Shown here piece after piece: positions 1-9,141 of a stretch of 64,000 nucleotides of DNA. Source of the DNA: Hyphomicrobium_A sp044507625 (lineage in GTDB: Bacteria > Pseudomonadota > Alphaproteobacteria > Rhizobiales > Hyphomicrobiaceae). The notes beneath the pieces are model-generated. The model had not been told where the DNA came from and searched no databases. It worked only from the letters and a program-made list of their open reading frames with translations. The DNA lies in NCBI GenBank assembly GCA_044507625.1, contig JBIQJE010000014.1, positions 1 through 64,000 on the forward strand, in the 5' to 3' direction. The translations under genes and the position numbers were made by a program. Positions within the stretch are counted from its first letter, which is position 1; the number at the start of each line of letters is the position of its first letter.

Positions 1-201
1 TACTGGGACGATCACCGCTGCCCGCACATGATCCAGATACGGCTGAAGCGCGAGAAGCGCGACGCTCTATCGCCAAGCCCAGAAGGCGGTCTGCCGGAGC
101 CCCGGCGTCCGATCATCACGTACTTCGGAAAAGTCATTCACGAACCGGCGAAATTTCGCCAGGCAAAGAAGAGTTCTACAGGAGGTTCCCATGCACGATG
201 A
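1..201 (+). CDS. nosR: NosR C-terminal end (partial, cut by window start)
   Basis: An open frame enters from the left edge and stops with TGA 10 bases after the nosZ start codon, so it overlaps nosZ. The 66 visible residues begin YWDDHRCPHM, continue through a basic IRLKREKR stretch and end in a low-complexity tail. NosR is the membrane flavoprotein with polyferredoxin-type clusters that supports nosZ expression and electron delivery, and it normally stands directly upstream of nosZ. Identification rests mainly on that position and on the basic cytoplasmic C-terminus, since all diagnostic domains lie outside the window. Confidence 0.75.
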   Translation, partial: YWDDHRCPHMIQIRLKREKRDALSPSPEGGLPEPRRPIITYFGKVIHEPAKFRQAKKSSTGGSHAR

Positions 202-2128
202 CGAGCAGAAAAGGCCGACCCTGACGCGGCGTGACATGCTCAATCGGACGACCGCTGTGGCCGCCACCGCGGGCGTGGTTGGTGCCGCGGGCGGGTTGAG
301 TATTGCCGGTCTCGTCGACACGGCCGTCCCGACGGCGGCGGCCGCGTCCAATAGTGCGGCCGGCCATGCTTCGGTCGCCCCGGGCGAGCTCGACGAATAC
401 TATGTGTTTACATCCAGCGGACAGAGCGGCGAGCTGCGCATTCTCGGACTACCCTCGATGCGCGAGTTGATGCGGGTCCCCGTGTTCAACCGCTGCAGCG
501 CCACCGGATGGGGGCAGACCAACGAAAGCCTCAAGGTGCTGACGGAACATCTCACACCGGAATCGCGCGAGTTCCTGAAGACCCGCGGCGGCAGCTACGT
601 CAACGGCGACCTGCACCATCCCCATCTGTCGTTCACCGACGGCACCTACGACGGCCGCTACGTCTATGCCAACGACAAGGCGAACACGCGCGTTTGCCGC
701 ATCCGCCTCGACGTCATGAAGTGTGACAAGATCATTCAGCTGCCGAACCAGTCGACCGTGCACGGCCTGCGCGTACAGAAATATCCGAAGACCGGCTACG
801 TCTTCTGTAACGGCGAGGACCGCGTGCCCGTACCGAACGACGGCAAGGTGCTCGACGATCCGACGCAATACATGTCGCTGTTCACCGCGGTCGACGGCGA
901 GACCATGGAGGTGGCCTGGCAGATCCGCGTCGACGGCAACCTCGACAACGTGGATTGCGACTATCAGGGCAAATACGCTTGGTCCACCTGCTACAACTCG
1001 GAAGAGGGCGTCACCCTCGCCGAGATGATGGCGAAGGAGCAGGACTGGGTTGTCATCTTCGACCTGAAGCGCATCGAGGAAGCGGTCAAGAAGGGCGACT
1101 TTCAGAAGATCGGCGGCGTGCCGGTTCTCGATGGCCGCCATGGTTCGCCCTACACGCGGTACGTGCCCGTTGCGAATAGTCCGCACGGCATCAATACGGC
1201 GCCGGACGGCATTCACTTCATCGCCAACGGAAAGCTCTCGCCGACGTGCACTGTCTTTGACGCGCGCAAGCTTCCGGATCTGTTCGACGACAAGATTCAA
1301 CCCCGCGACGTCGTGGTGGCCGAGCCCGAGTTGGGTCTGGGACCGCTACACACGGCTTACGACGGCAAAGGCAACGCCTACACGACGCTCTTCCTCGATA
1401 GCCAGGTCGTGAAGTGGAACATCGATCTGGCAAAGCGCGCCTACAAGGGCGAGGCGGCCAACCCGATCCTGCAGAAGCTCGACGTTCAATACCAGCCGGG
1501 CCACAATCATTCGTCCATGGGCCAGACCAATGAAGCCGATGGAAAGTGGCTCATCTCGCTCAACAAGTTCTCCAAGGACCGGTTCCTCAACGTCGGCCCG
1601 CTCAAGCCCGAGAACGATCAGCTCATCGACATCTCCGGTGACCAGATGATGGTCGTCCACGATGGGCCGTCGTTCGCCGAGCCGCACGATGCCACCATCG
1701 TGCACCGTTCGAAGATCAATCCGCTGCATGTGTGGAAGCGGGACGATCCGTTCTTCGCCGACACGGTGAAGCAGGCCACGGCCGATGGCGTCAAGCTGGA
1801 GGAGGACAACAAGGTCATTCGCGATGGCAACAAGGTCCGCGTCTACATGACATCGGCAGCCCCCGCCTATGGCCTCGACAAGTTCACCGTCAAGCAGGGC
1901 GACGAGGTGACCGTCTGCGTCACCAACGTCGACGACGTGGAGGACCTGACGCACGGCTTCTGCATTGTGAACTACGGCGTCAACATGGAGATCAGCCCGC
2001 AGCAGACTTCCTCGGTGACGTTCCGAGCCGATAAGGCCGGCGTTCACTGGTACTATTGCAGCTGGTTCTGTCACGCGATGCACATGGAGATGCAGGGCCG
2101 CATGCTGGTCGAGCCGCAGGGCACCTAG
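191..2128 (+). CDS. nosZ: Nitrous-oxide reductase, Tat-type (clade I)
   Basis: Reduces N2O to N2 in the periplasm, the last step of denitrification. The 645-residue product has a Tat leader (TRRDML near residue 13, then a hydrophobic stretch ending in AAA). The seven-bladed propeller region carries the DLHHPH motif at residues 140-145, which supplies CuZ ligands. The C-terminal cupredoxin domain has the CuA signature C623-x3-C627-x3-H631, followed by M634. Length and the Tat leader match clade I NosZ. The start ATG follows an AGGAGG ribosome site (about 180-185) and overlaps the end of nosR. It heads a compact nosZDFYLX cluster. Confidence 0.97.
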   Translation: MHDDEQKRPTLTRRDMLNRTTAVAATAGVVGAAGGLSIAGLVDTAVPTAAAASNSAAGHASVAPGELDEYYVFTSSGQSGELRILGLPSMRELMRVPVFNRCSATGWGQTNESLKVLTEHLTPESREFLKTRGGSYVNGDLHHPHLSFTDGTYDGRYVYANDKANTRVCRIRLDVMKCDKIIQLPNQSTVHGLRVQKYPKTGYVFCNGEDRVPVPNDGKVLDDPTQYMSLFTAVDGETMEVAWQIRVDGNLDNVDCDYQGKYAWSTCYNSEEGVTLAEMMAKEQDWVVIFDLKRIEEAVKKGDFQKIGGVPVLDGRHGSPYTRYVPVANSPHGINTAPDGIHFIANGKLSPTCTVFDARKLPDLFDDKIQPRDVVVAEPELGLGPLHTAYDGKGNAYTTLFLDSQVVKWNIDLAKRAYKGEAANPILQKLDVQYQPGHNHSSMGQTNEADGKWLISLNKFSKDRFLNVGPLKPENDQLIDISGDQMMVVHDGPSFAEPHDATIVHRSKINPLHVWKRDDPFFADTVKQATADGVKLEEDNKVIRDGNKVRVYMTSAAPAYGLDKFTVKQGDEVTVCVTNVDDVEDLTHGFCIVNYGVNMEISPQQTSSVTFRADKAGVHWYYCSWFCHAMHMEMQGRMLVEPQGT

Positions 2129-2145
2129 CGCGAGGTGGACGCGTC

Positions 2146-3543
2146 ATGACCATAGGCGCATGGGCAATCTGGGGGGCCGCCGCTGTTGCGGCCTTCCTCG
2201 CCACGCCGGTATTCGCGGAGCGTATGATTGTCGAGCCGGGGACTGAAACACAGCCCGCGCTCGACCGTGCGGCTGCGGGGGACGTTGTGGTGCTCGCGCG
2301 CGGCATCCACCGCGGGCCTGTCCGGGTTGGGGCGAATGTCACCCTCGAAGGCGAGCCCGGTGCCGTGCTCGAAGGCTCAGCTCGCGGCACCGTGGTGACC
2401 GTTTCCGGACCCGGAGCCGTTGTGCGTGGTCTCACCATACGCGGCTCGGGCCGCGACCTCAGAAACATGGATGCCGGTGTGTTTGTCGAAAAGAGCGCGA
2501 CCGGCGCAATTGTCGAGCGTAACCGCCTGGAGGGCAACCTCTACGGCATCTATCTGCATGGCGCCGAGAACTCTATCGCGCGCGGCAACGTCATCATCGG
2601 CATTGAGGAAGGGCGTCTCAACGAGGCGGGTAACGGCATCTCCGTGTGGAGCGCACCCGGGGCGCGCGTGGAGGATAACGACATCAGCTTCGGGCGCGAC
2701 GGCATCTTCGCCGTTGCCAGCAAACGGAATGTGTTTCGCGGCAACCGGTTTCGCAACCTCCGCTTTGCCGTTCATTACATGTACACCGACGATAGCGAGA
2801 TCATAGACAACATCTCCACTGGCAACACCGTGGGTTTCGCGATCATGTTCTCGCACCGCCTTCGCGTGCGGGGCAATATCTCGGACGGCGACCTCAACCA
2901 CGGCTTCCTGTTCAACTTCGCCAACAGCTCGCAGATCACGGGCAACACAGTCAAAGGCCGCTTGGTGCCCGCCATGCGATGGGTGACGAGAGGATTTCGC
3001 GCCGACAAGGCCGATGCGCGTGAGCACGGCCTCCCTGCGGCCGAAGAGGCTGCTTCAGCCGAGACGTCCGCATTCCGCAACGCGCCCGAGAAGTGCGTCT
3101 TCATCTACAACGCCAACAAAAACAAGTTCCGCGATAACTGGTTCGAAGGATGTGATATCGGGGTGCACTTTACTGCTGGGTCTGAGGGCAACGAGATCAC
3201 CGGAAACGCGTTCGTGCAAAACCGTAACCAGGTGAAGTACGTCGGCACGCGGTATCTCGATTGGTCGAAGGATGGCCGCGGCAACTTCTGGAGCGACAAC
3301 CCCGCCTTCGATCTCGACGGCGATGGCATCGCCGATACGGCCTATCGGCCCAACGACATCATCGACAAAGTCCTTTGGACCGCGCCGCAGGCCAAGGTGC
3401 TCCTCAACAGTCCGGCGATGCAGATCATCCGCTGGGCGCAGGCACAGTTTCCGGCGCTGCTGCCCGGCGGCGTCATTGACAGCCGCCCGTTGATGGCGCC
3501 GGCAGCTGTTCCACATTCCGATGCAAGCGAGAGGTCGCAGTGA
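2146..3543 (+). CDS. nosD: NosD, periplasmic copper-site assembly protein
   Basis: NosD is the periplasmic right-handed beta-helix protein that works with the NosFY ABC transporter in building the CuZ site of NosZ. I start it at 2146 and not at an earlier in-frame Met inside nosZ, because 2146 gives a clean signal peptide (MTIGAWAIWGAAAVAAFLA, cleavage near VFAE). The body has repeated short beta-helix turns of the kind GN..., NNIS..., EGN..., typical of CASH/PbH1 repeats. The gene begins 17 bases after nosZ, and its stop overlaps the nosF GTG start (GTGA). Confidence 0.93.
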   Translation: MTIGAWAIWGAAAVAAFLATPVFAERMIVEPGTETQPALDRAAAGDVVVLARGIHRGPVRVGANVTLEGEPGAVLEGSARGTVVTVSGPGAVVRGLTIRGSGRDLRNMDAGVFVEKSATGAIVERNRLEGNLYGIYLHGAENSIARGNVIIGIEEGRLNEAGNGISVWSAPGARVEDNDISFGRDGIFAVASKRNVFRGNRFRNLRFAVHYMYTDDSEIIDNISTGNTVGFAIMFSHRLRVRGNISDGDLNHGFLFNFANSSQITGNTVKGRLVPAMRWVTRGFRADKADAREHGLPAAEEAASAETSAFRNAPEKCVFIYNANKNKFRDNWFEGCDIGVHFTAGSEGNEITGNAFVQNRNQVKYVGTRYLDWSKDGRGNFWSDNPAFDLDGDGIADTAYRPNDIIDKVLWTAPQAKVLLNSPAMQIIRWAQAQFPALLPGGVIDSRPLMAPAAVPHSDASERSQ

Positions 3544-4454
3544 CGTCCCTGGTTGAGATTTCGCACGTCACGAAGCGCTACGGCCCGGTCGATGGCGTGC
3601 GCGACATATCGTTCGTGCTCCAGCCGGGCCAGACGGTTGCCCTCGTGGGACACAACGGCGCCGGCAAGACGACGCTCATCAAGCTCATGCTCGGCCTTCT
3701 GCGGCCGACTGACGGTAACATCCGCGTTCTCGGCGAAGAGCCGACCGCGGGCAGCACCGAAGCGCGCCGTAAGCTCGGCTATCTGCCGGAAAGCGTGTCC
3801 TTCAATACTGCGCTGACGGGACAGGAGGTGCTGGCCTTCTACGCGCGCCTCAAGTCGGAACCACTGGATTGCATCGGCCCGCTGCTCGAACGCGTCGGAT
3901 TGTCGAACGCCGCGCATCGGCGGATCGGCACCTATTCGAAGGGGATGCGCCAGCGCCTCGGCCTCGCACAGGCCCTCATCGGCTCGCCCCGGCTGTTGCT
4001 GCTCGACGAGCCGACGACGGGTCTCGATCCCGGCTTGCGCATGGAATTCTACGAGATCATCGGCGAGCTTCGCGATCGCGGCGCGACGGTCGTGTTGTCC
4101 TCGCATGTGCTTACCGAGCTCGAAGAGCGCACAGAACGCGTCATCATCATCAGCCGTAGCCGTCTGGTGGCCGATGGCACGCTCGATGAGCTACGGCGCA
4201 TCGCCAAGCTGCCGGCGAGGATCCGCTTTTCCGTCACCCACGGCGGAACGGAAAGGTTACGCTCCGTGATCGGAGCGGCGGCTTCGGCCGGCTCGTTCAA
4301 CGGGCACCGTGCCGAGTTCGACGTCACCCCCGCTCAGAAGGTCGAGGTTCTGCGCCGCGCCGCGACCGCCGGTGATCTCATCGATGACATCGACGTCATT
4401 CCGCCGTCCCTCGACGAGCTCTATGCCCACTTCCTGCGCAGAGGCGCGGCATGA
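3540..4454 (+). CDS. nosF: NosF, ABC transporter ATPase
   Basis: Cytoplasmic ATPase of the NosDFY maturation complex. Motifs in order: Walker A GHNGAGKTT near residues 38-46, signature YSKGMRQRLG near 130, Walker B LLLLDEPTTGLD near 150, and the switch histidine in VLSSHVLTE. The C-terminal 90 residues are the usual extension of NosF-type ATPases. It uses a GTG start overlapping nosD by 4 bases and overlaps nosY by 4 bases (ATGA), so translation is probably coupled. Length (304 aa) is normal. Confidence 0.95.
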   Translation: MTSLVEISHVTKRYGPVDGVRDISFVLQPGQTVALVGHNGAGKTTLIKLMLGLLRPTDGNIRVLGEEPTAGSTEARRKLGYLPESVSFNTALTGQEVLAFYARLKSEPLDCIGPLLERVGLSNAAHRRIGTYSKGMRQRLGLAQALIGSPRLLLLDEPTTGLDPGLRMEFYEIIGELRDRGATVVLSSHVLTELEERTERVIIISRSRLVADGTLDELRRIAKLPARIRFSVTHGGTERLRSVIGAAASAGSFNGHRAEFDVTPAQKVEVLRRAATAGDLIDDIDVIPPSLDELYAHFLRRGAA

Positions 4455-5281
4455 GAAACATCTATTTGATTGCCACGAAGGAGATTCAGGATTGCCTGCG
4501 CAATCGCTGGGTGCTGCTGATGACGGCACTGCTCGCCGCGCTCGCCCTTTCTTTGACGTTCCTCGGCAGCGCGCCGGTCGGAACGGTCGGCGCGCGCGCG
4601 CTCGACGTCGTGATCGTCAGCCTGTCGAGTCTTACGATCTTTCTGGTGCCGCTGCTCGCGCTCCTGATATCGCACGATGCCATCGTCGGCGAGACGGAGC
4701 GTGGAACCATGCTTCTTCTCCTCAGCTATCCGGTCAGCCGCGGCCAGGTGCTTTTGGGCAAGTTCGCGGGACACTTGGCGATACTCGCCTTCGCGACCGT
4801 GCTCGGTTACGGCACCGCGGCGGTGACGCTCTCCGCGACCGGGGCCGCCATTAGCGCGCAGAGCTGGATGGCGTTCGCCGCCATGATCGGCACCTCGATC
4901 CTCCTCGGCGCCGCGTTCATCGCCATCGGCTATCTGGTGAGCGTGCTCGTGCGCGAGCGAGCAACCGCGGCGGGTGTCGCGATTGGCATTTGGCTGCTGC
5001 TCGTCATCGTGTTCGACATGGGGCTTCTCGGCGTGCTCGTGGCCGATCAGGGCCGGTTGATCTCGTCCACGGCGCTGAGCGGCCTGCTCCTCCTCAACCC
5101 CACCGACGTCTACCGCCTGTTGAATCTCGCCGGGACCACGAACGTCAGCAGTTTCTCGGGCATGTCCGGGCTCGCCGGAACCGTCGCGCTGAGCCCTGCG
5201 CTGCTGCTGGGCGCGCTCACAGCCTGGACGCTGGTCCCGCTCGCGTTCGCGGCCATGATCTTTTCCAGGAGAGAGTTATGA
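4451..5281 (+). CDS. nosY: NosY, ABC transporter permease
   Basis: Membrane partner of NosF. The 276 residues show six hydrophobic segments (about 20-40, 55-78, 105-130, 140-165, 175-200 and 248-270), the ABC-2 permease layout. The N-terminal IATKEIQDCLRNRWV is typical of NosY. Start and stop overlap nosF and nosL. In the NosDFYL pathway it carries a component to the periplasmic NosD/NosL side for CuZ assembly; the exact transported species is not evident from sequence. Confidence 0.94.
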   Translation: MRNIYLIATKEIQDCLRNRWVLLMTALLAALALSLTFLGSAPVGTVGARALDVVIVSLSSLTIFLVPLLALLISHDAIVGETERGTMLLLLSYPVSRGQVLLGKFAGHLAILAFATVLGYGTAAVTLSATGAAISAQSWMAFAAMIGTSILLGAAFIAIGYLVSVLVRERATAAGVAIGIWLLLVIVFDMGLLGVLVADQGRLISSTALSGLLLLNPTDVYRLLNLAGTTNVSSFSGMSGLAGTVALSPALLLGALTAWTLVPLAFAAMIFSRREL

Positions 5282-5841
5282 AGAGCACACCATCCTTCGC
5301 TGCGCTCCTCATCGCCGTCTTCTTGGTCGCGGGGTGCGATGCGGAAAAGACTGCCGAGAGGCCGCCCCCGCAGACGCTCACGTCGGATGCCATCGGACAT
5401 TACTGCGGCATGGACCTGATGGAGCACACGGGGCCCAAAGGGCAGATCATCCTGGCGAGCCAGAAGGTGCCGGTCTGGTTCTCTTCGGCGCGCGATGCAT
5501 TCTCCTATACGATGCTCGACGAAGAGGCGAAGGATATCCGCGCCATCTACGTGTCCGATATGGGCAAGGCGCCGGACTGGGAGCACCCGGGCGCCGACAA
5601 CTGGATCGAGGCCCGCAGCGCACTGTTCGTCATCGGGAGCCGCAAGCAGGGCGGCATGGGCGCGCCCGAGACGGTTCCCTTTTCGAACCGCGCCGATGCT
5701 GAGAAGTTCGTGGCCGAGAACGGCGGCCGGATCGTCGCTTTCGCCGATGTCCCGCAGGACTACGTATTGAGTTCGGAGCCGGCGGCCGAGAATACCGATA
5801 GCGCAACCCCGCACTCCCATGGCGCGGGCGGCGAGCACTAG
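5278..5841 (+). CDS. nosL: NosL, copper-chaperone lipoprotein
   Basis: Lipoprotein that binds Cu(I) and delivers it to NosD/NosZ. The start at 5278 overlaps the nosY stop and gives a lipoprotein signal (lipobox LVAGC, lipidated Cys near residue 20). The mature part has the conserved HYCGMD motif near residue 41, the expected copper-site region, and a VWFSSARDAF segment typical of the NosL fold. The C-terminus ends in a short His-containing tail (SHGAGGEH) that could add metal affinity. Nine bases separate it from nosX. Confidence 0.94.
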   Translation: MKSTPSFAALLIAVFLVAGCDAEKTAERPPPQTLTSDAIGHYCGMDLMEHTGPKGQIILASQKVPVWFSSARDAFSYTMLDEEAKDIRAIYVSDMGKAPDWEHPGADNWIEARSALFVIGSRKQGGMGAPETVPFSNRADAEKFVAENGGRIVAFADVPQDYVLSSEPAAENTDSATPHSHGAGGEH

Positions 5842-5849
5842 GAAAAGCT

Positions 5850-6818
5850 ATGCGGACATCCCTCGATCGACGAAAAGTGATCGCTCTCTGCGCCGCCATG
5901 GGCGGGGCCGCACTCGTGCCGCTGGGTGCCTCGCCGCGCCGGGGCGCAGAGCCTCTGGTCGAATGGACCGGTGTCATGCTCGGCGCCGTCGCACACCTTC
6001 GTCTCAGCCATCCGGACCGTCGCGCGGGCGAGGAGCTTCTGCGCCGCGCGATCGCAGAGGCCCGCCGCCTCGAGGCGATCTTCAGCATCTACCGTGATGA
6101 CACGGTAGTCTCCGAGCTCAACCGCCATGGCGTTCTCGTCGCGCCTCCAACGGAGCTCGTGCAGCTTCTCGGCATATGTGATGATGTTTGGCGCGCGACG
6201 GAAGGTGCATTCGACCCGACCGTTCAGCCCCTTTGGCAGTGCTACGCCGATCACTTCGCCGCCGCCGATGCCGATCCCGCGGGACCGTCAACGGATGCGC
6301 TCGCTGCGGCGGTGAAGCGCGTCGGTTGGTCCAATGTCAATTTCAATCGCGACCGCATCGTGCTCGCGCATCGCGGCATGGGGTTGACGCTCAACGGGAT
6401 CGCGCAGGGATACATCACCGACCGCGTCGTCGATCTCTTGCGTCAAGAAGGGATAGTCAGCTCCCTGGTCGACATGGGTGAGATTCGCACTGTCGGGCGG
6501 CGCCCGGGCGGAGGCGCGTGGCAAGTGGCCGTCGAGACGGCACAGCCACGGCGCACATTCGATCTCGTCGACAAGGCCATCGCCACCACGGGCGCCAGCG
6601 GGTTTCGATTCAATGCCGATGGACGCTGCAATCATCTCTTCAATCCGGCAACGGGCCGCTGCGCCAGGCCGGCGACCAATCTGAGTGTGGTCACGTCCAC
6701 TGCGGCGCTCGCCGATGGGCTCTCCACGGCTTTTGCGCTCATGGACGACGGCACGAGAAGCCGCGTCCTGGCGCGCCTGCCCGGCACGCAGCTTTACGTT
6801 AATAGCGAAGAGAGCTGA
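5850..6818 (+). CDS. nosX: NosX, ApbE-type flavin transferase for NosR
   Basis: ApbE-family FMN transferase that attaches FMN covalently to the periplasmic domain of NosR. The 322-residue product has a Tat-like leader (DRRKVIALCAAM). The ApbE core includes FDPTVQPLW near residue 122, LNGIAQGYITDRV near 180 and a C-terminal TSTAALADGLSTAF motif (ApbE metal/flavin site). nosX is the usual last gene of alphaproteobacterial nos clusters. No terminator with a T-run is visible in the 190 bases after it. Confidence 0.92.
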   Translation: MRTSLDRRKVIALCAAMGGAALVPLGASPRRGAEPLVEWTGVMLGAVAHLRLSHPDRRAGEELLRRAIAEARRLEAIFSIYRDDTVVSELNRHGVLVAPPTELVQLLGICDDVWRATEGAFDPTVQPLWQCYADHFAAADADPAGPSTDALAAAVKRVGWSNVNFNRDRIVLAHRGMGLTLNGIAQGYITDRVVDLLRQEGIVSSLVDMGEIRTVGRRPGGGAWQVAVETAQPRRTFDLVDKAIATTGASGFRFNADGRCNHLFNPATGRCARPATNLSVVTSTAALADGLSTAFALMDDGTRSRVLARLPGTQLYVNSEES

Positions 6819-7010
6819 GCAGCTGGGATCCCAAGCTGGCGGCGGGCGGCCTTCGGACCAGACTAGGCAGGTTCGGAATTTGTCCTGCGGATCAGCGGAA
6901 TGGGTCCGGCGGCCGCTGGCCGGGTTATCTGCGGCGGCTGATCGGGGCCCTCGGAAAGGGCGACCCCGGACCGGCGGCTTCCCGTAGGGACGCACCATCT
7001 CCCGCCAAAA

Positions 7011-8282
7011 ATGGTCTATAGGCTTCGGGCTGGTTCGAACTTGCTCCGGGGGGCAGTGGTGGCGTCTCACGATATTGGTATCTGGTCGCGTGCGTTCGTT
7101 TTCATCGTATTCCTAGCGCTGGGCGCATCGTTCGTGGCAACGACGGCGGTCCTCGCCTATGAATTTAGGGATAGCGGCTGGTTCGACCTCGCCGCCATGG
7201 ACAGCCACCTGTTCCTTTTCTTCCCGACGCTCGGGATCGTGGCGCTCTTCGCCTTCTATGTTCCGTCTGCGGCGCTTGCCGATTTTTACTGGCGCCACGT
7301 GCGCTTCGGCCGCCTGCGGTTCGCGGTTGGCGCGCTGATCCTCTGCGGATTGTCGTACGCGATTGCGGCGAGCCTTCTCGCCAGCCCCAAGCGGTCGATC
7401 TGGGAAATCGCCCCGACCGTCTTGGCGGCCGACCAGGGCGAGGCCTGTGGCGAGAACGGTGTGTGCGAACGCCTGCCCATGCTGACAGCGCTGCATGGCT
7501 TGCGCTCGGTCAGCCAGTCGCGCTGGGGGCTCGCCGACTTCATCCGCGCGTGCGACCGCGATGCGTTTCTCGAGCCTGCGGCGGAGCAGGAGCGCAAGCG
7601 CTTTTGCTTTGCATCCACCCGGCTCACCCCGTCGCCGCAGTTGCAAAGCGATGGCGAATGCTGCCGCGCGCAGCAGCGTCTCAGCGCCGCCGTGGCCGCA
7701 GGCTTTGCGCACCCCGACCAGCGCTCGTTGACCGCGCAGGCGCACGCACTGACGCTACCGATGAAGGTGTTCTTCCTGCTCGTCCTGCTGACGATCAGCA
7801 TACTGCTCGTCCTGAGGCACCAGGGCATGACCGCGAATTACCAGGCGAGCGCGCGACGCATAGAATTTTCCGTCATCGTCGGCACGGCGGCGGTTCTCTT
7901 CTTCCCGTTTATGTCGCAGGCGTTCGTCGAATCCGTCGGCGCATTTTACGGCCTCACGGGACGCGGCACCTTCAGTCTGATCACGCCGATACTCAGTCTG
8001 GCGTTCGGCATCTGGACCCTGCTGATGGTGTTCTTCTTCTACCGCCGCAGGGATAAGGACCTCGAGGCCGTCGGCAAGATGGGCAGCGCCATTGCCGCGG
8101 CGCTGGCGGTCTTGAAATACAGCATCGTTACGGCGGTATTCACGCGCTTGATCGGATCGGGTGCTACGGCGGCGAGCGTCGGGATGCTGGCCGTCGTTTG
8201 CTTCGCGGCGATCGTCGTTTTGTTGTCGCTGCCGCGCCAAAAATCGGGGAACCGGGATGTGTCGCCGGCGTTGGGCACATAG
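7011..8282 (+). CDS. Membrane protein with a Cys-rich loop, function unknown
   Basis: I do not recognise this family. The 423 residues contain about three N-terminal membrane segments (roughly 23-48, 66-92 and 100-122), a soluble stretch of about 120 residues with six cysteines (GEACGENGVCE, IRAC, RFCF and ECCRA), and four or five more membrane segments from about residue 250 to the end. The paired cysteines suggest disulfides or metal binding in a periplasmic loop. The ATG at 7011 lacks a ribosome site, whereas GTG codons at 7056 and 7059 follow GGGGGG, so the real start may be 7059. It lies alone, same strand as the nos genes but 190 bases away, with its own terminator. Confidence 0.7.
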   Translation: MVYRLRAGSNLLRGAVVASHDIGIWSRAFVFIVFLALGASFVATTAVLAYEFRDSGWFDLAAMDSHLFLFFPTLGIVALFAFYVPSAALADFYWRHVRFGRLRFAVGALILCGLSYAIAASLLASPKRSIWEIAPTVLAADQGEACGENGVCERLPMLTALHGLRSVSQSRWGLADFIRACDRDAFLEPAAEQERKRFCFASTRLTPSPQLQSDGECCRAQQRLSAAVAAGFAHPDQRSLTAQAHALTLPMKVFFLLVLLTISILLVLRHQGMTANYQASARRIEFSVIVGTAAVLFFPFMSQAFVESVGAFYGLTGRGTFSLITPILSLAFGIWTLLMVFFFYRRRDKDLEAVGKMGSAIAAALAVLKYSIVTAVFTRLIGSGATAASVGMLAVVCFAAIVVLLSLPRQKSGNRDVSPALGT

Positions 8283-8309
8283 CTAAGACACTTCTTCCCA
8301 GTTCGAACT

Positions 8310-8341
8310 GCCGGTGCGGAGGTCATTCGCGCCGGCTTTTT
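8310..8341 (+). terminator. Intrinsic terminator after the 7011-8282 gene
   Basis: A 9-bp stem (GCCGGTGCG at 8310-8318 with CGCGCCGGC at 8328-8336, one G-U pair) with a 9-base loop is followed directly by TTTTT. It lies 27 bases past the stop codon, so the membrane protein gene is transcribed separately from what follows. Confidence 0.8.
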
Positions 8342-8512
8342 CTATGACTGTCGCGCAGCCGGCTTCCGGTAAAGGCACCGCAACTACTGCGCACCATGGC
8401 GCGGATCGTACCATCTTTGAGTAAAATTCTCCGATGAGGCGTCGCCGCGTAAGCGCTGCTGCACGCATGCGGCGCAATCAACCGGCGGTCGCGCGTAACG
8501 CGTAATCCATCG

Positions 8513-8686
8513 CTAGGGAGGCGGCTGCATGCCCGGTGTCCGCGGGCCGGAGCCGCTGGGCGGAACACTCTCGCCCGCGTCCGTGCCCGTTACGGCCGGC
8601 TTCGTGCTGGGCGTACGCGCGACGTACCACACCCCAAGGCCGAGCAGCACGACGACGAGCACGATGATGAGGTTTCGCTGGCTCAT
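8513..8686 (-). CDS. Small single-pass membrane protein (57 aa)
   Basis: Starts at the ATG overlapping the stop of the upstream gene in an ATGA arrangement (8683-8686). The sequence is MSQRNLIIVLVVVLLGLGVW, one strong membrane helix, followed by a short Thr/Pro/Gly-rich tail ending in QPPP, probably outside the cytoplasm. The translational coupling and clear helix argue for a real gene. No family is recognised. It presumably works with its upstream neighbour in the envelope. Confidence 0.6.
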   Translation of the reverse strand: MSQRNLIIVLVVVLLGLGVWYVARTPSTKPAVTGTDAGESVPPSGSGPRTPGMQPPP

Positions 8687-9141
8687 TGGGGCAACGCCGC
8701 GACGGGAGTGCCGTCCGGTCTCAACAATGACCACGTCCCGCCGTGATCGATCTTGCCATTACCGGAAGGATTGGAGCTCCCTCCGATATCGACGGAATAA
8801 TAGTAGAGCGGCCAACCGTCGTAGCTGAGCTGTTGCTGCTGGTCCTCGCGCTCGAAGAGAGACAGATTACCCGGCGCCGCCGTCGTTCGCTCCGGCCGTC
8901 CTGTCACCGGCTCCCACGTGCGCGCGCAGCTCCCGTAGCATTTGGACTGCGGCTTCGCACCGCCCGCGCCCTTCTTATCCTGATCGAAAATGTAGAGCGG
9001 CTTTCCTGTCTGATCGCCAAGATAGCTGCCGAGGTGACTGTCGTTCATGACGCGCAGCCGCTGAATTTCGAGTGCCCGCTCGGTTACGCCGTACTGCTGT
9101 GCAAGGAGCACGAGGAGCGAAGCGGCAATGAGAAGCTTCAT
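8683..9141 (-). CDS. Secreted protein of the COG4315 type (YxFxxD repeats)
   Basis: A 152-residue protein with a short signal peptide (MKLLIAASLLVLLAQQ). It carries features of the COG4315 'predicted lipoprotein' family: a LYIFDQDKKG motif near residue 48, a CYGSCARTWEPVTG motif near 68 (two Cys around a Trp-Pro segment) and a second WPLYYYSVD repeat near 109. Function is unknown; the two cysteines could form a disulfide or bind a cofactor. Unlike many relatives there is no lipobox Cys. It is followed by the coupled 57-residue membrane protein. Confidence 0.75.
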   Translation of the reverse strand: MKLLIAASLLVLLAQQYGVTERALEIQRLRVMNDSHLGSYLGDQTGKPLYIFDQDKKGAGGAKPQSKCYGSCARTWEPVTGRPERTTAAPGNLSLFEREDQQQQLSYDGWPLYYYSVDIGGSSNPSGNGKIDHGGTWSLLRPDGTPVAALPQ

